From UBA12567 sp964598425 (GTDB taxonomy: Bacteria > Planctomycetota > Phycisphaerae > Phycisphaerales > SM1A02): a stretch of DNA of 64,000 nucleotides. Every line of letters starts with the position of its first letter. The stretch's first letter is position 1. A program made the position numbers and the translations under genes. The stretch covers positions 13,089 to 77,088 of the forward strand of contig CAZRBV010000006.1 of the NCBI GenBank assembly GCA_964598425.1. The letters run 5' to 3'. Below, piece by piece: positions 35,309 to 44,455 of this stretch. A model generated the notes under the pieces. The model did no database searches and was not told the origin of the DNA. It was given only the letters and a program-made list of their open reading frames with translations.

Positions 35309-36149
35309 GTGCTGCGATTTCTCGGTCAGTCAGATCTCGCCACTGGCCGGGCCGCAGGTCGGCGAGTTTCAATGGGCCGATGGCAACTCGTCGAAGCTTT
35401 CGTACGGGATGGCCAAGCATCAGCATCATTCGGCGAATCTGGCGGTTGCGCCCCTCCGTCAAGACAACGCGAAGTTTGGTGCGGTCTCGCTGCGCCCTGA
35501 CGACCTTGACAGAGTCGAATCGCGCCGAGCGTGATCGGCCGGAATGTACATCTGGAAGATTGATGCCACGCTCGAGCCTGCGAATGGTCGCCGGCTCCAC
35601 TTGCCCGGTCACGGTGACGTCATAGATGCGGCGAACGTGATGAGATGGATGGCTCAGGAGATTTGAGAAATCGCCATCATTCGTCAGCAGCAGCAGCCCC
35701 GACGAGTCCATATCCAACCGACCGACCGCAAAGAGTCTGACCTTGGTGGGGTGCTGAACCAGGTCGACGGCTGACTTGCGATCTTCCGGGTCAGAGGAAG
35801 TGCAAATCACCCCGCGCGGTTTGAAGAGCATGACACAGACAGTCGGCGCACCGGTCCGAACGCGTCGGCCATGAACTGTGATTCGATCCCGGCTCGGATC
35901 CACCCAGGCCGGAAGCGAAGTCACGGCGTGTCCATTGACTCGAACCGCTCCCTCCTCGACCAGCGCCTCGCAGGCTCTCCGGGAGGCGACGCCTGCCGCA
36001 GCCAGAACCTTCTGGAGTCGAGGCCCTCGCGAGGCATCCCGCAGGAACTCGCTGGTGTCGCTCGGTAGCCCACCTGCATCGTGGTCATCGCCGGGTGGGG
36101 TTGCCCAGCCGGGCGGCAGTTCGTCGGGATTTGGCGGGGTCGGTGGCAT
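35229..36149 (-). CDS. RluB/RsuA-family rRNA pseudouridine synthase
   Basis: 306 residues from ATG 36149; the open frame extends further upstream without homology. An S4 RNA-binding domain (RLQKVLAAAGVASRRACEAL) follows a Pro-rich N-terminal stretch. The catalytic Asp is in VGRLDMDSSGLLLLTNDG, and LTEGRNRQIRRMMLMLGH is the family motif. The tail is very basic (RRKRRRPPKQ) and is encoded in the 80 bases shared with the end of scpA on the other strand. In many bacteria rluB follows scpA-scpB in the same direction; here it faces scpA. Confidence 0.92.
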   Translation of the reverse strand: MPPTPPNPDELPPGWATPPGDDHDAGGLPSDTSEFLRDASRGPRLQKVLAAAGVASRRACEALVEEGAVRVNGHAVTSLPAWVDPSRDRITVHGRRVRTGAPTVCVMLFKPRGVICTSSDPEDRKSAVDLVQHPTKVRLFAVGRLDMDSSGLLLLTNDGDFSNLLSHPSHHVRRIYDVTVTGQVEPATIRRLERGINLPDVHSGRSRSARFDSVKVVRAQRDRTKLRVVLTEGRNRQIRRMMLMLGHPVRKLRRVAIGPLKLADLRPGQWRDLTDREIAALTAEANRPRRKRRRPPKQHPPRSPEA

Positions 36150-36242
36150 GATCAGTATTGGGGGGGCCGGTGGCGGAAGCGTGTAGGCTACAGCAGTGCC
36201 GGTAGTGGCACCGGACCGCAATGAACTGGAAGGAATGTCAGC

Positions 36243-36626
36243 ATGCGCAGTGAGGTCGGAATCCCGGGTGCTGAGGCACCGACCATTCACTCGTCATTCT
36301 TCGCCTCGGCGTCCCTGCTGTTGGCGAGCCTTGCGTGGATCGCAGGGATTCTGGTACCGGTGATCTGTTTCGGGCCCCTCGGAATGTCGGTGGAGCATAT
36401 CGGTGCCGCAGGCCGGGATCATATGAGCGAAGATCAGTGGGGGGTCTTCGTTGTCGTCATCGTCCTCGCAGCTTGTGGCTTTCTGGCGATTGTCGGTGTT
36501 GTTCTCGGCCTTCTGGGGGCCAGTCTCGCGTCTCGCTCGCGGGCTCGAGCCGTGCTCGGCATCGTGCTCAACGCCATTGCCTGGGTAGGAGTGGCGACCT
36601 TTTTTCTCGCGGCGTACGGCGGCTGA
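36243..36626 (+). CDS. Small membrane protein, unknown
   Basis: 127 residues with three hydrophobic segments (about 20-46, 67-89 and 99-123), Gly- and Ala-rich. AAGGAA eight bases before the ATG supports the start. It is followed three bases later by the YihY-like gene on the same strand, so the two probably form an operon. No family is recognised. Confidence 0.72.
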   Translation: MRSEVGIPGAEAPTIHSSFFASASLLLASLAWIAGILVPVICFGPLGMSVEHIGAAGRDHMSEDQWGVFVVVIVLAACGFLAIVGVVLGLLGASLASRSRARAVLGIVLNAIAWVGVATFFLAAYGG

Positions 36627-36629
36627 GCG

Positions 36630-37592
36630 GTGGGGATCTCACGCTGGCGTCAGTCGTGGGGGGAATTCCGGCGAGGCGTGCGGTCGCGGCGATGGAGCGA
36701 ATTGACTGGCAGGGATCGAACCGTTCGCTTCGCCATCGATATCGCGCGGCTCTCAGTGCTTCGGCTTCGGCGTAACCGAGCTGGCATGATGGCAGCGGCC
36801 CTTTCGTACCGTGTTCTGTTTTCGCTCCTGCCGCTCCTGGTACTGGCTGCAGGCATCGCCAAGTTGTCGGTGTCGAGTGAGACCTTTCTCGACACGGTGC
36901 GCGACTTGATTCGCAGGTTTGGGTTGGAGCGTGTCGAGATTTCGGCAGGCGCTCACGCGGGAGAGAAACTCGATCTTGGCCATTGGCTTGAAGGCTTGGC
37001 CACGCAGGCGTCTGCGGTTGATGTCACCGGTGTTACGTGGCTCGGTTTGCTGGTGCTGATCTGGGCTGCCTATCGCCTCTTCGATGAGATTGAGGCAAGC
37101 CTCAGCGTCATTGGAGCCGGATCCAAGCGCCGCAAGGCGTGGGTGCGTGTGGTGGTGTCGCTGCTGCTGCTTGTTGTCGGTCCGGCTTTGGCCACCTGGG
37201 GACTGGGTGTGCTGAATGATCTGGCAAACCAGCTGGAGGCAACCGGGATCACGCACCTGGCCAGGGTCGGACAGTGGGTGCTGTCCTTTCTGGTTGTGTG
37301 GGGCTTTGTCACGCTCTGCTATCGGTGTATTCCTGCAGGGCGGCTTGGATGGCGATCTTCCAGCGCTGGCGCGCTTGTTGGTGCGATCTCCCTGTTGATT
37401 GGCGAGTGGGCGCTTGAGAAGTTCGTCGTTGGAGCGGTGCGAACCAGTCCGATTGGCGGCAGTCTGGGGCTTGTGCCACTGCTCATGCTCTGGGTCTACG
37501 TGATGTGGATCTGCCTGCTGTACGGCATGGAGGTCGCTGTCATCATGCATAAGGCCCGCCGAAGGTGGGAGCGGCTGCACTCAGCGGCGTAG
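36630..37592 (+). CDS. YihY/BrkB-family membrane protein
   Basis: 320 residues with six membrane segments. The family start RNRAGMMAAALSYRVLFSLLPLLVL is spread over about residues 48-72, and PIGGSLGLVPLLMLWVYVMW is the late conserved motif. It was once called RNase BN, but that activity is not supported; the real role is unknown, perhaps envelope-related. The start is GTG 36630. It overlaps the end of the DUF1570 gene by 12 bases, tail to tail. Confidence 0.9.
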   Translation: MGISRWRQSWGEFRRGVRSRRWSELTGRDRTVRFAIDIARLSVLRLRRNRAGMMAAALSYRVLFSLLPLLVLAAGIAKLSVSSETFLDTVRDLIRRFGLERVEISAGAHAGEKLDLGHWLEGLATQASAVDVTGVTWLGLLVLIWAAYRLFDEIEASLSVIGAGSKRRKAWVRVVVSLLLLVVGPALATWGLGVLNDLANQLEATGITHLARVGQWVLSFLVVWGFVTLCYRCIPAGRLGWRSSSAGALVGAISLLIGEWALEKFVVGAVRTSPIGGSLGLVPLLMLWVYVMWICLLYGMEVAVIMHKARRRWERLHSAA

Positions 37593-38615
37593 GACGTCAC
37601 TGTGCCAACGAGACTCGACCTGTTCCAGTGCGCCAATGACATCCTCGAACAGTGCCGCGATTTGCGGAACCTGTCCATTGGCATCTGGAATGCCTGCGCG
37701 TTGGAGAAACTCCACAAGTTGAGGACGCTTGCGTCTGAAGAGCCACGAGACGAGTGAGCCCGCCTGATCGTACGTGACTCCCACGTGAGAATCAGTTGCG
37801 TGGTCAATCGTGTCGATTTCCAGAAACTGCCTGAGTGGGATGTGGCGGCCTTCGTCAACGGCTCTGGCGAATCCATCGGCCCGCGGTGGATACGCGCGGT
37901 CGGGTCCGAATGGCTTGCGATGCGCGTCGGTCTCAAAGGCGACGGCGAGGCCTTCGTGGAGCCACGCAGGCCAGTTGGCTCGACCAGCGAACGCATTGCC
38001 CACATGGACGAGCTGGTGGACGGCCTCGTGAATTGTCACGGCTGTACGCCGGGCATCTGCCTCGGCCTGCAACTGTGATCTCGCAGCCTCCACCGAGGCG
38101 ACTGCCTGATCAATGCGGTCCTGATCGACGCCGCGATCTCTCGCGTCTTCGATGTTCTCCTCGGCGTCCTCGATGGACCGAACCGCCTCGCCGATATCCG
38201 CGCTATCGCCCGGGTCGAAGAACACCACCCAGTCAAAGCGAGGGCTGAAATAACCGCTGACGTGCTCCGCGGCACCGGCGAGCGACTCTGTCTTCCCTGC
38301 GAAATCGACAAAGTCACTGCGGTTGTGAAAGAGTATGCAGAGCAGCCTCTCGTCAGGTCTTGCGACGGGTACACGAAGTGTTCGGCACCACCGATCGTAT
38401 TGGCGACGAGTCTCTTCGAGGACGAGTTCAACGCCTCGAATCTGCTGGCGGCCCGAGTCAGAAAGCACGGTGTAGCGGGAGGTGCGGTGGGGCTTTGCTT
38501 CACGCAGCAGTTGCCGGGCCAGTTTCAGCGACGCCTCCCCACTGGTTGAGGCCGGAAGCGGGAGCATAGCGGACTCTGCGGCGATCACAGCAGCCAGAAT
38601 GGTGGGCGCGAGCAT
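37581..38615 (-). CDS. Secreted DUF1570-like putative metalloprotease
   Basis: 344 residues with a signal peptide (first about 22 residues). TIHEAVHQLVHVG gives HExxH, and WPAWLHEGLAVAFE supplies the downstream Glu, the arrangement of gluzincin-like DUF1570 proteins common in planctomycetes. A coiled, acidic region (about 130-190) precedes the site. The start at ATG 38615 is chosen for the signal; a further 16 codons upstream are open. Substrate unknown. Divergent from nuoB across 79 bases. Confidence 0.85.
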   Translation of the reverse strand: MLAPTILAAVIAAESAMLPLPASTSGEASLKLARQLLREAKPHRTSRYTVLSDSGRQQIRGVELVLEETRRQYDRWCRTLRVPVARPDERLLCILFHNRSDFVDFAGKTESLAGAAEHVSGYFSPRFDWVVFFDPGDSADIGEAVRSIEDAEENIEDARDRGVDQDRIDQAVASVEAARSQLQAEADARRTAVTIHEAVHQLVHVGNAFAGRANWPAWLHEGLAVAFETDAHRKPFGPDRAYPPRADGFARAVDEGRHIPLRQFLEIDTIDHATDSHVGVTYDQAGSLVSWLFRRKRPQLVEFLQRAGIPDANGQVPQIAALFEDVIGALEQVESRWHSDVLRR

Positions 38616-38694
38616 GCCAGTAGTATCGGGGGCTGAGCTCTCTGCATCCAGTCTCGTTACCATGAATGCCTGTCTGTGCTTTCAGGAGTGTGCT

Positions 38695-39264
38695 ATGGGA
38701 CTCGAATCGAGCATTCCAGTTGATGGTTTTCTGACGACGTCGCTGAGCCGGCTTGTGAACTGGGCTCGCCGCAGCGCTGTATGGCCTATGCCGTTTGCGA
38801 CAGCCTGTTGTGGGATCGAGTTGATGGCGACGGCGTCGAGCCGGTTTGATCTGGCAAGGTTCGGGGCCGAGGTTTTTCGGTTCAGCCCAAGGCAGGCGGA
38901 CCTGCTCATCGTGGCAGGGCGAGTGCCGGTCAAGATTCTTCCGGTTCTGCAGCGGATTTATGTGCAGATGTGCGAGCCCAAGTGGGTGATTTCGATGGGG
39001 GCCTGCGCATCGACGGGGGGAGTCTTTGACACCTATGCCGTCGTGCAGGGCATCGATCAGTATCTTCCCGTTGACGTGTATGTCCCTGGATGCCCACCTC
39101 GGCCTGAAATGTTGATCGAGGGCATTATGGCGATCCAGCGCATCATCGACGAAGATGGGATCCCTCGCGATTCCTCTGGCAAGCGGAGACCTCTTCAGGT
39201 TGATCTGGAACCGAACTACGAGCCGCGACCGCAGCCGGTGGATGTGAGTATCGGCGCGACGTGA
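38695..39264 (+). CDS. nuoB: NADH-quinone oxidoreductase subunit B
   Basis: Carries iron-sulphur cluster N2 of complex I. 189 residues from ATG 38695 with AGGAG eight bases upstream. The cluster ligands are in TACCGIELMA, GACASTGGVF and PGCPPRPE. It stands alone: nuoC is about 9.6 kb away, on the opposite strand. Confidence 0.97.
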   Translation: MGLESSIPVDGFLTTSLSRLVNWARRSAVWPMPFATACCGIELMATASSRFDLARFGAEVFRFSPRQADLLIVAGRVPVKILPVLQRIYVQMCEPKWVISMGACASTGGVFDTYAVVQGIDQYLPVDVYVPGCPPRPEMLIEGIMAIQRIIDEDGIPRDSSGKRRPLQVDLEPNYEPRPQPVDVSIGAT

Positions 39265-39344
39265 AGCCACGTTGAACGGTGCGCGGCAGCAACCGCCAGC
39301 GATGGACAGCCATTTCAAGGACAGCGAGGCTCCCGGCGGGTCTG

Positions 39345-40934
39345 CTAGTGCCTGAAGTGTCTGGTGCCCGTGAGAAGACATGTGACGCCGCGCTCATTGC
39401 AGAGGGTGAGCGTCTCGTCATCTCGCTTCGAGCCTCCCGGCTGAACGATGCACCGCACGCCCGCGTCGATGAGGACTTCGGGGCCATCCGGGAACGGAAA
39501 GAAGGCGTCCGATGCGGCGACCGAAACATCAATTGTCTTCATTGCAGCCTCCGCTTTGGATGCTGCGATTCGGGCGGCGGTGAGCCGATCGACCTGTCCT
39601 CCTCCAAGGCCCATGAGCCGGGCACCTCCGGCGATGGTGATTGCGTTTGAAGCGGCGTGCTTGACGGCAATCCAAGCGATGGAGGCGCTGATCAGCATGT
39701 CATCGGTTGGCGCAGGGCCAGCGGCATGCGTCCACGAGTCCGTCCGAGCAAGACCCTGATCTGGTGTTTGGGCAAGTAAGCCGCCCGGAATGGTCCGAAT
39801 CTCGATGGCCGGTGACTGTGGAGTGTTCATGTCCGTTGCTTCGACGAGCCGGACATTCTTCCAGCGCGATCGCAATTGCGACGTGGCTTCATCGCTGAAT
39901 GCGGGCGCTACGATGACTTCCACAAACCGCTTTCCTTCGCACAGAGTGGTTGCGAGGCCAGCGTCTACGTCATTGGAGAGGCCCACGACCCCGCCAAAGG
40001 CTGCCAGGGGATCCCCCTTCCATGCAGCCTCAAATGCTTGAACAGCCGAAGTGCCGATTGCTGCCCCGCAGGGGCTGGCATGTTTGATGACGACTGCGGC
40101 GGGGGCGCCGCCGCTGGCGCGTGCGAGATCGCGGCAGCACCGAAACGCCGCCGAGGCGTCATTGAGGTTGTTGTAACTCAGTGGTTTGCCATCGATCGTG
40201 CGGGCATTGGCGAGCCCAGCCTCGCCCGTGCCGGGGAGCGCGTAGAGCGCGGCTCGCTGGTGTGGATTCTCCCCGTATCTGAGTTCGCTGATCCGGGTGG
40301 CGGAGATGTGCAATCGTGGCGGAAGCAACTCGTCGGTCGCCTTTGCGAGCCAGTTCGAAATGGCTGCGTCGTATCCCGCTGTCCGGGCAAACGCGGAGGC
40401 TGCCAACTCGCGCCTCAGGTCAAGGCTCGTGGCGCCATCGTTCGCCTTCATGTCTGCAATGACAGCGTCGTACTGGTCCGGGCTCGTCACGGTTGCAACG
40501 AACTCGTGGTTCTTGGCGGCCGAGCGCAGCATGGCGGGCCCGCCGATGTCAATCTGCTCAATGGCCTCGGCCTGTGGGACATCGGGATTCGCGATGGTGC
40601 GTTCGAAGGGGTACAGGTTGATGCAGACAAGATCGATCGGCGTGATGTTGTGAGTGGCCATCGCCTCGGTATGGCTGGTGATGTCACGTCTCGCGAGCAA
40701 ACCACCGTGGATACCAGGGTGCAGCGTCTTGATTCGCCCGTCCATCATCTCCGGAAAGCCGGTGACATCTGCGACGTCAATTGTTTTGATGCCTGCTTCG
40801 CGGAGGGCTGTGGCCGTGCCTCCGGTTGAGATAATCTCAACACCCATATTCGTGAGGGCCCGCGCAAAGGCTGCGATGTCAGCCTTGTTGGTGACGGAGA
40901 TCAGTGCTCGGCGGATCGGTACGAGGTCGGCCAC
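39345..40934 (-). CDS. purH: Bifunctional AICAR transformylase / IMP cyclohydrolase
   Basis: Last two steps of purine synthesis to IMP. 529 residues. The N-terminal cyclohydrolase half starts RRALISVTNKADIAAFA and includes GGTATALREAG; the transformylase half has RYGENPHQRAALY and VVIKHASPCGAA (Lys-His pair). The start is GTG 40934. It lies three bases after the propeller-protein stop, probably cotranscribed with it. Confidence 0.97.
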   Translation of the reverse strand: MADLVPIRRALISVTNKADIAAFARALTNMGVEIISTGGTATALREAGIKTIDVADVTGFPEMMDGRIKTLHPGIHGGLLARRDITSHTEAMATHNITPIDLVCINLYPFERTIANPDVPQAEAIEQIDIGGPAMLRSAAKNHEFVATVTSPDQYDAVIADMKANDGATSLDLRRELAASAFARTAGYDAAISNWLAKATDELLPPRLHISATRISELRYGENPHQRAALYALPGTGEAGLANARTIDGKPLSYNNLNDASAAFRCCRDLARASGGAPAAVVIKHASPCGAAIGTSAVQAFEAAWKGDPLAAFGGVVGLSNDVDAGLATTLCEGKRFVEVIVAPAFSDEATSQLRSRWKNVRLVEATDMNTPQSPAIEIRTIPGGLLAQTPDQGLARTDSWTHAAGPAPTDDMLISASIAWIAVKHAASNAITIAGGARLMGLGGGQVDRLTAARIAASKAEAAMKTIDVSVAASDAFFPFPDGPEVLIDAGVRCIVQPGGSKRDDETLTLCNERGVTCLLTGTRHFRH

Positions 40935-40937
40935 GCC

Positions 40938-42164
40938 TCAGTTACCAAGTGTCGGGCGGTAACACACCAGTTCGCCCTGGCCGCCTAGCAACAGAATCGT
41001 GTTGTCCTGAACAGCCATGTGACAGACATTGTTGGCCGTCGTGTTGGCATCTGTCGAGCCTGTTGCGAGCGATATCGTCTGAAGCGTGGATGAGGCCTCG
41101 TCCCATACAAGGAGCAAGTCGCCAGTCGCTCCAATGACCGTGCCTGTGACCTTTGGAGCAGTCCAGACAACCTTGCCTGCAGGCGAGTCAGGTGGAAGCC
41201 CCTCCATGCACACCAGCCCCGTTCCGGGAACTTGTTGGAGGACGCGGCGGCCTGCCAGCACAGGGCCCGAAGTCAGTGGCTGCTCGAAGAGTCGTGACCA
41301 GCGGAGTTTTCCATTCAACAGGTTGTAGGCCCGGATATGCTGATCTTCGCTTGCGACGTAGACGATTGGCGAGACGAAAGTATCGCCCGACTTCGATCGC
41401 TGCTCGGGCATATCTCCAGCGGTTGGGCTGCCAGCCATGGGGCCGAGGAGTTGTCCTTGCCAATGAAGAAACCCGTCATCAGCGGCCATTGCGACAAGTT
41501 TGCCCGTGCTTGAACTCGCGATGACACTCGATCTGTAGATCAATGGCGTGGTCTGTACCTTACGGCCGATTCGATGGGCGTTTGTTGGGAAGCCAAGCCG
41601 CCAGTCCTGCCAGACAAGCTCTCCTGCAAGTCCGCCGTAGATGTATGAACTGCCGTACATGGCGCCGCCTGTGTCCGAGAGCCACTCAAGAGGCTGCACA
41701 CTTGAGCGGGTCGTTTCGAGGAACACTGGCAGCCCGGTTTTTGAAACCAGCGTGAGAATCGAATTGCTTCGGACGACCAGAACCCTCTCGTCCTCTTCGG
41801 CGAGAACGATGTCCACGATCAGATCACTGCCGCCGCCACCGAAGGCCTTCCACTTCCGGCGTCCGGTCTCGAGGTCGATCATGGCGACCTCATTGTTGGT
41901 GTTGACGAGGAATGCCGCACTTCCAGAGATGAAGAGTGATTGGATGGATGCAGGGTTTACCGTGTAACGCCACATTGCTCGGAGCCCGACATCTTTGGCC
42001 GACTTGGGGCCAAGTGGCATTCTGGCTTCCAGAGCTTCCACTCTGGCGGCATTACGCGCGGCGGCATCCGGTGTCTGCGCTGTCGCCAGCCCGCTCGCGC
42101 CCAGCATCAGGGAGGCAGTCATTGCAGGCAGTAACAGGATGAAAGTGCGGGCCGGGAAGAGCAT
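40938..42164 (-). CDS. Secreted PQQ-like beta-propeller repeat protein
   Basis: 408 residues with a signal peptide (MLFPARTFILLLPAMTASL ... TAQ). Propeller blades show as repeated strand motifs: AMIDLETGRRKWKAFG, LVAMAADDGFLHWQGQ, IRAYNLLNGKLRWSRLF and LQTISLATGS. It resembles BamB-like and PQQ-domain proteins, but lacks evidence for either job. It is directly upstream of purH on the same strand. Confidence 0.85.
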   Translation of the reverse strand: MLFPARTFILLLPAMTASLMLGASGLATAQTPDAAARNAARVEALEARMPLGPKSAKDVGLRAMWRYTVNPASIQSLFISGSAAFLVNTNNEVAMIDLETGRRKWKAFGGGGSDLIVDIVLAEEDERVLVVRSNSILTLVSKTGLPVFLETTRSSVQPLEWLSDTGGAMYGSSYIYGGLAGELVWQDWRLGFPTNAHRIGRKVQTTPLIYRSSVIASSSTGKLVAMAADDGFLHWQGQLLGPMAGSPTAGDMPEQRSKSGDTFVSPIVYVASEDQHIRAYNLLNGKLRWSRLFEQPLTSGPVLAGRRVLQQVPGTGLVCMEGLPPDSPAGKVVWTAPKVTGTVIGATGDLLLVWDEASSTLQTISLATGSTDANTTANNVCHMAVQDNTILLLGGQGELVCYRPTLGN

Positions 42165-42346
42165 GTTCGAGATCTCCGAGATTGTGGCCCCCGCAAAGGC
42201 ACGGGGCCAATCACTTGCGTAGTGGTGGAATGGCACAGGATAGGGAGTCGGGTGCCGTCCGTCCCGGTTGAGGGATGATCGGGTGTGCCAGGGAGCGGTT
42301 GAGCCAAGCGGGCAGAGCCTCGGGGCCGTATTGTGGCAGGACCACG

Positions 42347-42970
42347 ATGTTCACAGGACTGATTCAGCATGTAGGACGAGTCACCGGCCGCGATGCGGTG
42401 GAGGGGGGGGCCAGACTCACGATCGACGCGAATGGCTGGGACTATACCCCTGAGCACGGCGCCTCGATCGCAGTGGAAGGGTGCTGCCTGAGCCTTGTGG
42501 AATCCCACGGCTCGGTGTGGTCCTTCGACGTCATTCCACAGACGCTGGCGGTGACAACACTGGGGGCGCTGAAGATTGGCGACTCGGTCAATCTGGAACA
42601 CGCAGCATTCGCTGAGACGTTGCTTGGAGGTCACCTTGTGCAGGGCCATGTGGACTGCACCGGAATTGTGGAGGCGGCCGGACGGCGGGGAGACGAGTAT
42701 CGATGCCGGGTTTCGTACGACACCGCGTATGACCCACTGGTCGTTTCACGCGGGTCGGTTTCGGTCTCGGGCGTGTCCCTGACCGTCGCAAACCTGAACC
42801 AGGGCTGGCTGGAGGTGGCTCTGATTCCAACCACGTTGCAGGAGACAACCTTGGGCGAAGTTGATTGCGGCGATTCGGTCAATCTGGAGTTTGACGTGTT
42901 CGCCAAGATGATTGAACGGCAACTCTCGCTTCGCGGGGCCAGGGCCGCTGGCGATGCAGAGGTTGAGTGA
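42347..42970 (+). CDS. ribE: Riboflavin synthase alpha subunit
   Basis: Combines two lumazine molecules to make riboflavin. 207 residues, normal length, with two lumazine-binding repeats. The start FTGLIQHVGRV is typical, and the first and second barrels end with LLGGHLVQGHVDCTG and SVSGVSLTVANL. ATG 42347 has CAGGA seven bases upstream. No FMN riboswitch could be recognised upstream. Confidence 0.96.
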   Translation: MFTGLIQHVGRVTGRDAVEGGARLTIDANGWDYTPEHGASIAVEGCCLSLVESHGSVWSFDVIPQTLAVTTLGALKIGDSVNLEHAAFAETLLGGHLVQGHVDCTGIVEAAGRRGDEYRCRVSYDTAYDPLVVSRGSVSVSGVSLTVANLNQGWLEVALIPTTLQETTLGEVDCGDSVNLEFDVFAKMIERQLSLRGARAAGDAEVE

Positions 42971-43021
42971 GGCCTCGATGTCATCGCTCAGTCAGAAGGG
43001 GCCATCAGCCTGCGCACCTGG

Positions 43022-43504
43022 TTACTTTCTGAGCCGTGGAAGATCGAGATCAATCGAGTCCCCGGCCCGTATCCCGAGTTCCGCAATGGATCCGGCGGGC
43101 AATTCAATGGCAAACCTAACTGGGATCCGACTGGTGTACAGGGGCAGTCGTCGTTCGTAGGCTGCTCTGGCCTCTGCGGCGCCCTGGGGTGCTTCGGCTT
43201 TCATGGCGTGCGTTGCGGCGACGCGTCCCTGGCCGTCGATGAAGATGAGATCGATATCAACGAGACAGTCGGCCATCCAGAACCGGTGCAATGCGGCTTC
43301 GTCGAAAACAAACAACATGCCGGTGCCATCTGGTATTGAGGGCCGATTCATGAGCCCTTTCTGGATCGAAGCGCGGTCTGCAGCAACCTCCAGGAGCCAA
43401 TCTCTTGCTCCAATTCGCACCTGTTCAGTCTGATGGCCGCGGTGCTCACAGCCAGATGCGGCCAGCACCAGCACTGCCAATGCAATCAGTCTTGCCCGAG
43501 CCAC
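43022..43504 (-). CDS. DUF192-family lipoprotein
   Basis: 160 residues. A GTG start gives a lipoprotein signal ending VLAASGC. The domain matches the small DUF192 family: KGLMNRPSIPDGTGMLFVF, HRFWMADCLVDIDLIFID and AIELPAGSIAELGIRAGD. Function unknown across the family. It overlaps the end of gluQ by 19 bases and is the last gene of the kdsA-mcsA-mcsB-gluQ run. Confidence 0.88.
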   Translation of the reverse strand: MARARLIALAVLVLAASGCEHRGHQTEQVRIGARDWLLEVAADRASIQKGLMNRPSIPDGTGMLFVFDEAALHRFWMADCLVDIDLIFIDGQGRVAATHAMKAEAPQGAAEARAAYERRLPLYTSRIPVRFAIELPAGSIAELGIRAGDSIDLDLPRLRK

Positions 43505-44439
43505 GTGAGGTCCTCCTGAGTCATTGTGATATCGCCATCAGGCAAACGCTCCATTGAGAATTGGTCGGCAAACTGCGAAGCGGTGATGTGGGTTGCTCCA
43601 CAGGTATCAATGCCACACCAGCGAGCAAGCATTGCCAGCATGCGTTCAGGGGCGACTCCATCGTGCCGAAAGGAGGCGATCCGCGTGTCACCATGACGCT
43701 TGGCGAGCCGGCGACCGTCTGCCCCTCTGACGAGCGGTACATGCCACCAGCGAGGTGTTGGGAGGCCAAGCGTTCGCAGAATCGCTTGTTGCCGGGCTGC
43801 GCTCGGCAAAAGATCGTCACCGCGGACAACGTCGGTGATTCCGTGCCTGGCGTCATCAATCGCAACGGCGAGTTGATAGGCCGGGCCATTCGCAGTCCAG
43901 ATCGGAAAGTCGCCCACTGAGTCGGCAAGATTGAAGGCGTGCGGCCCCTGGACCTCGTCATTGACGACTTCGATCTCGGATCGGACGAGGAATCTCCATG
44001 TGCCTGTCAGATCGGGGTCGGCAACGATGCGACCGGCGTCCGGTGGCCTGAGGCTCGGCTCGTATCGGATGCCAGCGCCTGGTTCATGCGGGGCCGACTG
44101 TGCGGCCTCGACTTCGCGGCGGGTCAGATGGCAGGGAAAAGCCCGCCCGAGGCGGGCGAGTCTCCGCATGGCTTCTTGAGCGTCTGCAAGATCGGTGGAC
44201 TGCAGGGGCAGCTCGGTGTCCCAGTCGAGTCCAAGCCACGTGAGGTCCTCTCTGACGAGGTCGATTGTCTCCGGTTTGACCCGGGGGTGGTCGAGGTCTT
44301 CGATGCGGAGCACGAGTTCCCAGGATCGCTGCCTGGCAAGCGCCCAGTTGATGGCGAACGAGCGAGCGTTTCCGAGATGCAGGGCACCTGTCGGAGACGG
44401 TGCCAGTCGGGAGCGGGGCGTCGGGGGCTGTTCGGACAT
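43486..44439 (-). CDS. gluQ: Glutamyl-Q tRNA(Asp) synthetase
   Basis: Attaches glutamate to queuosine in tRNA(Asp). 317 residues, lacking the anticodon-binding part of GluRS as expected. The HIGH-type motif is SRLAPSPTGALHLGNARS and the KMSKS-type motif is RRLAKRHGDTR. The zinc-site cysteines of E. coli GluQRS are mostly missing. I chose ATG 44439; an open extension to 44511 would overlap mcsB. It fits with queE in this window, suggesting queuosine is made and modified. Confidence 0.93.
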   Translation of the reverse strand: MSEQPPTPRSRLAPSPTGALHLGNARSFAINWALARQRSWELVLRIEDLDHPRVKPETIDLVREDLTWLGLDWDTELPLQSTDLADAQEAMRRLARLGRAFPCHLTRREVEAAQSAPHEPGAGIRYEPSLRPPDAGRIVADPDLTGTWRFLVRSEIEVVNDEVQGPHAFNLADSVGDFPIWTANGPAYQLAVAIDDARHGITDVVRGDDLLPSAARQQAILRTLGLPTPRWWHVPLVRGADGRRLAKRHGDTRIASFRHDGVAPERMLAMLARWCGIDTCGATHITASQFADQFSMERLPDGDITMTQEDLTWLGQD

Positions 44440-44455
44440 ATCGCAGCTGAGGTTG

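Noticed and set aside
36150..36290. N-terminal extension of the pseudouridine synthase to a GTG at 36290
   Set aside because: The added 47 residues are Pro/Ser-rich without homology and would overlap the well-supported start of the small membrane protein on the other strand.
42171..42346. Possible FMN riboswitch before riboflavin synthase
   Set aside because: The conserved RFN core sequence is not present in the upstream region.
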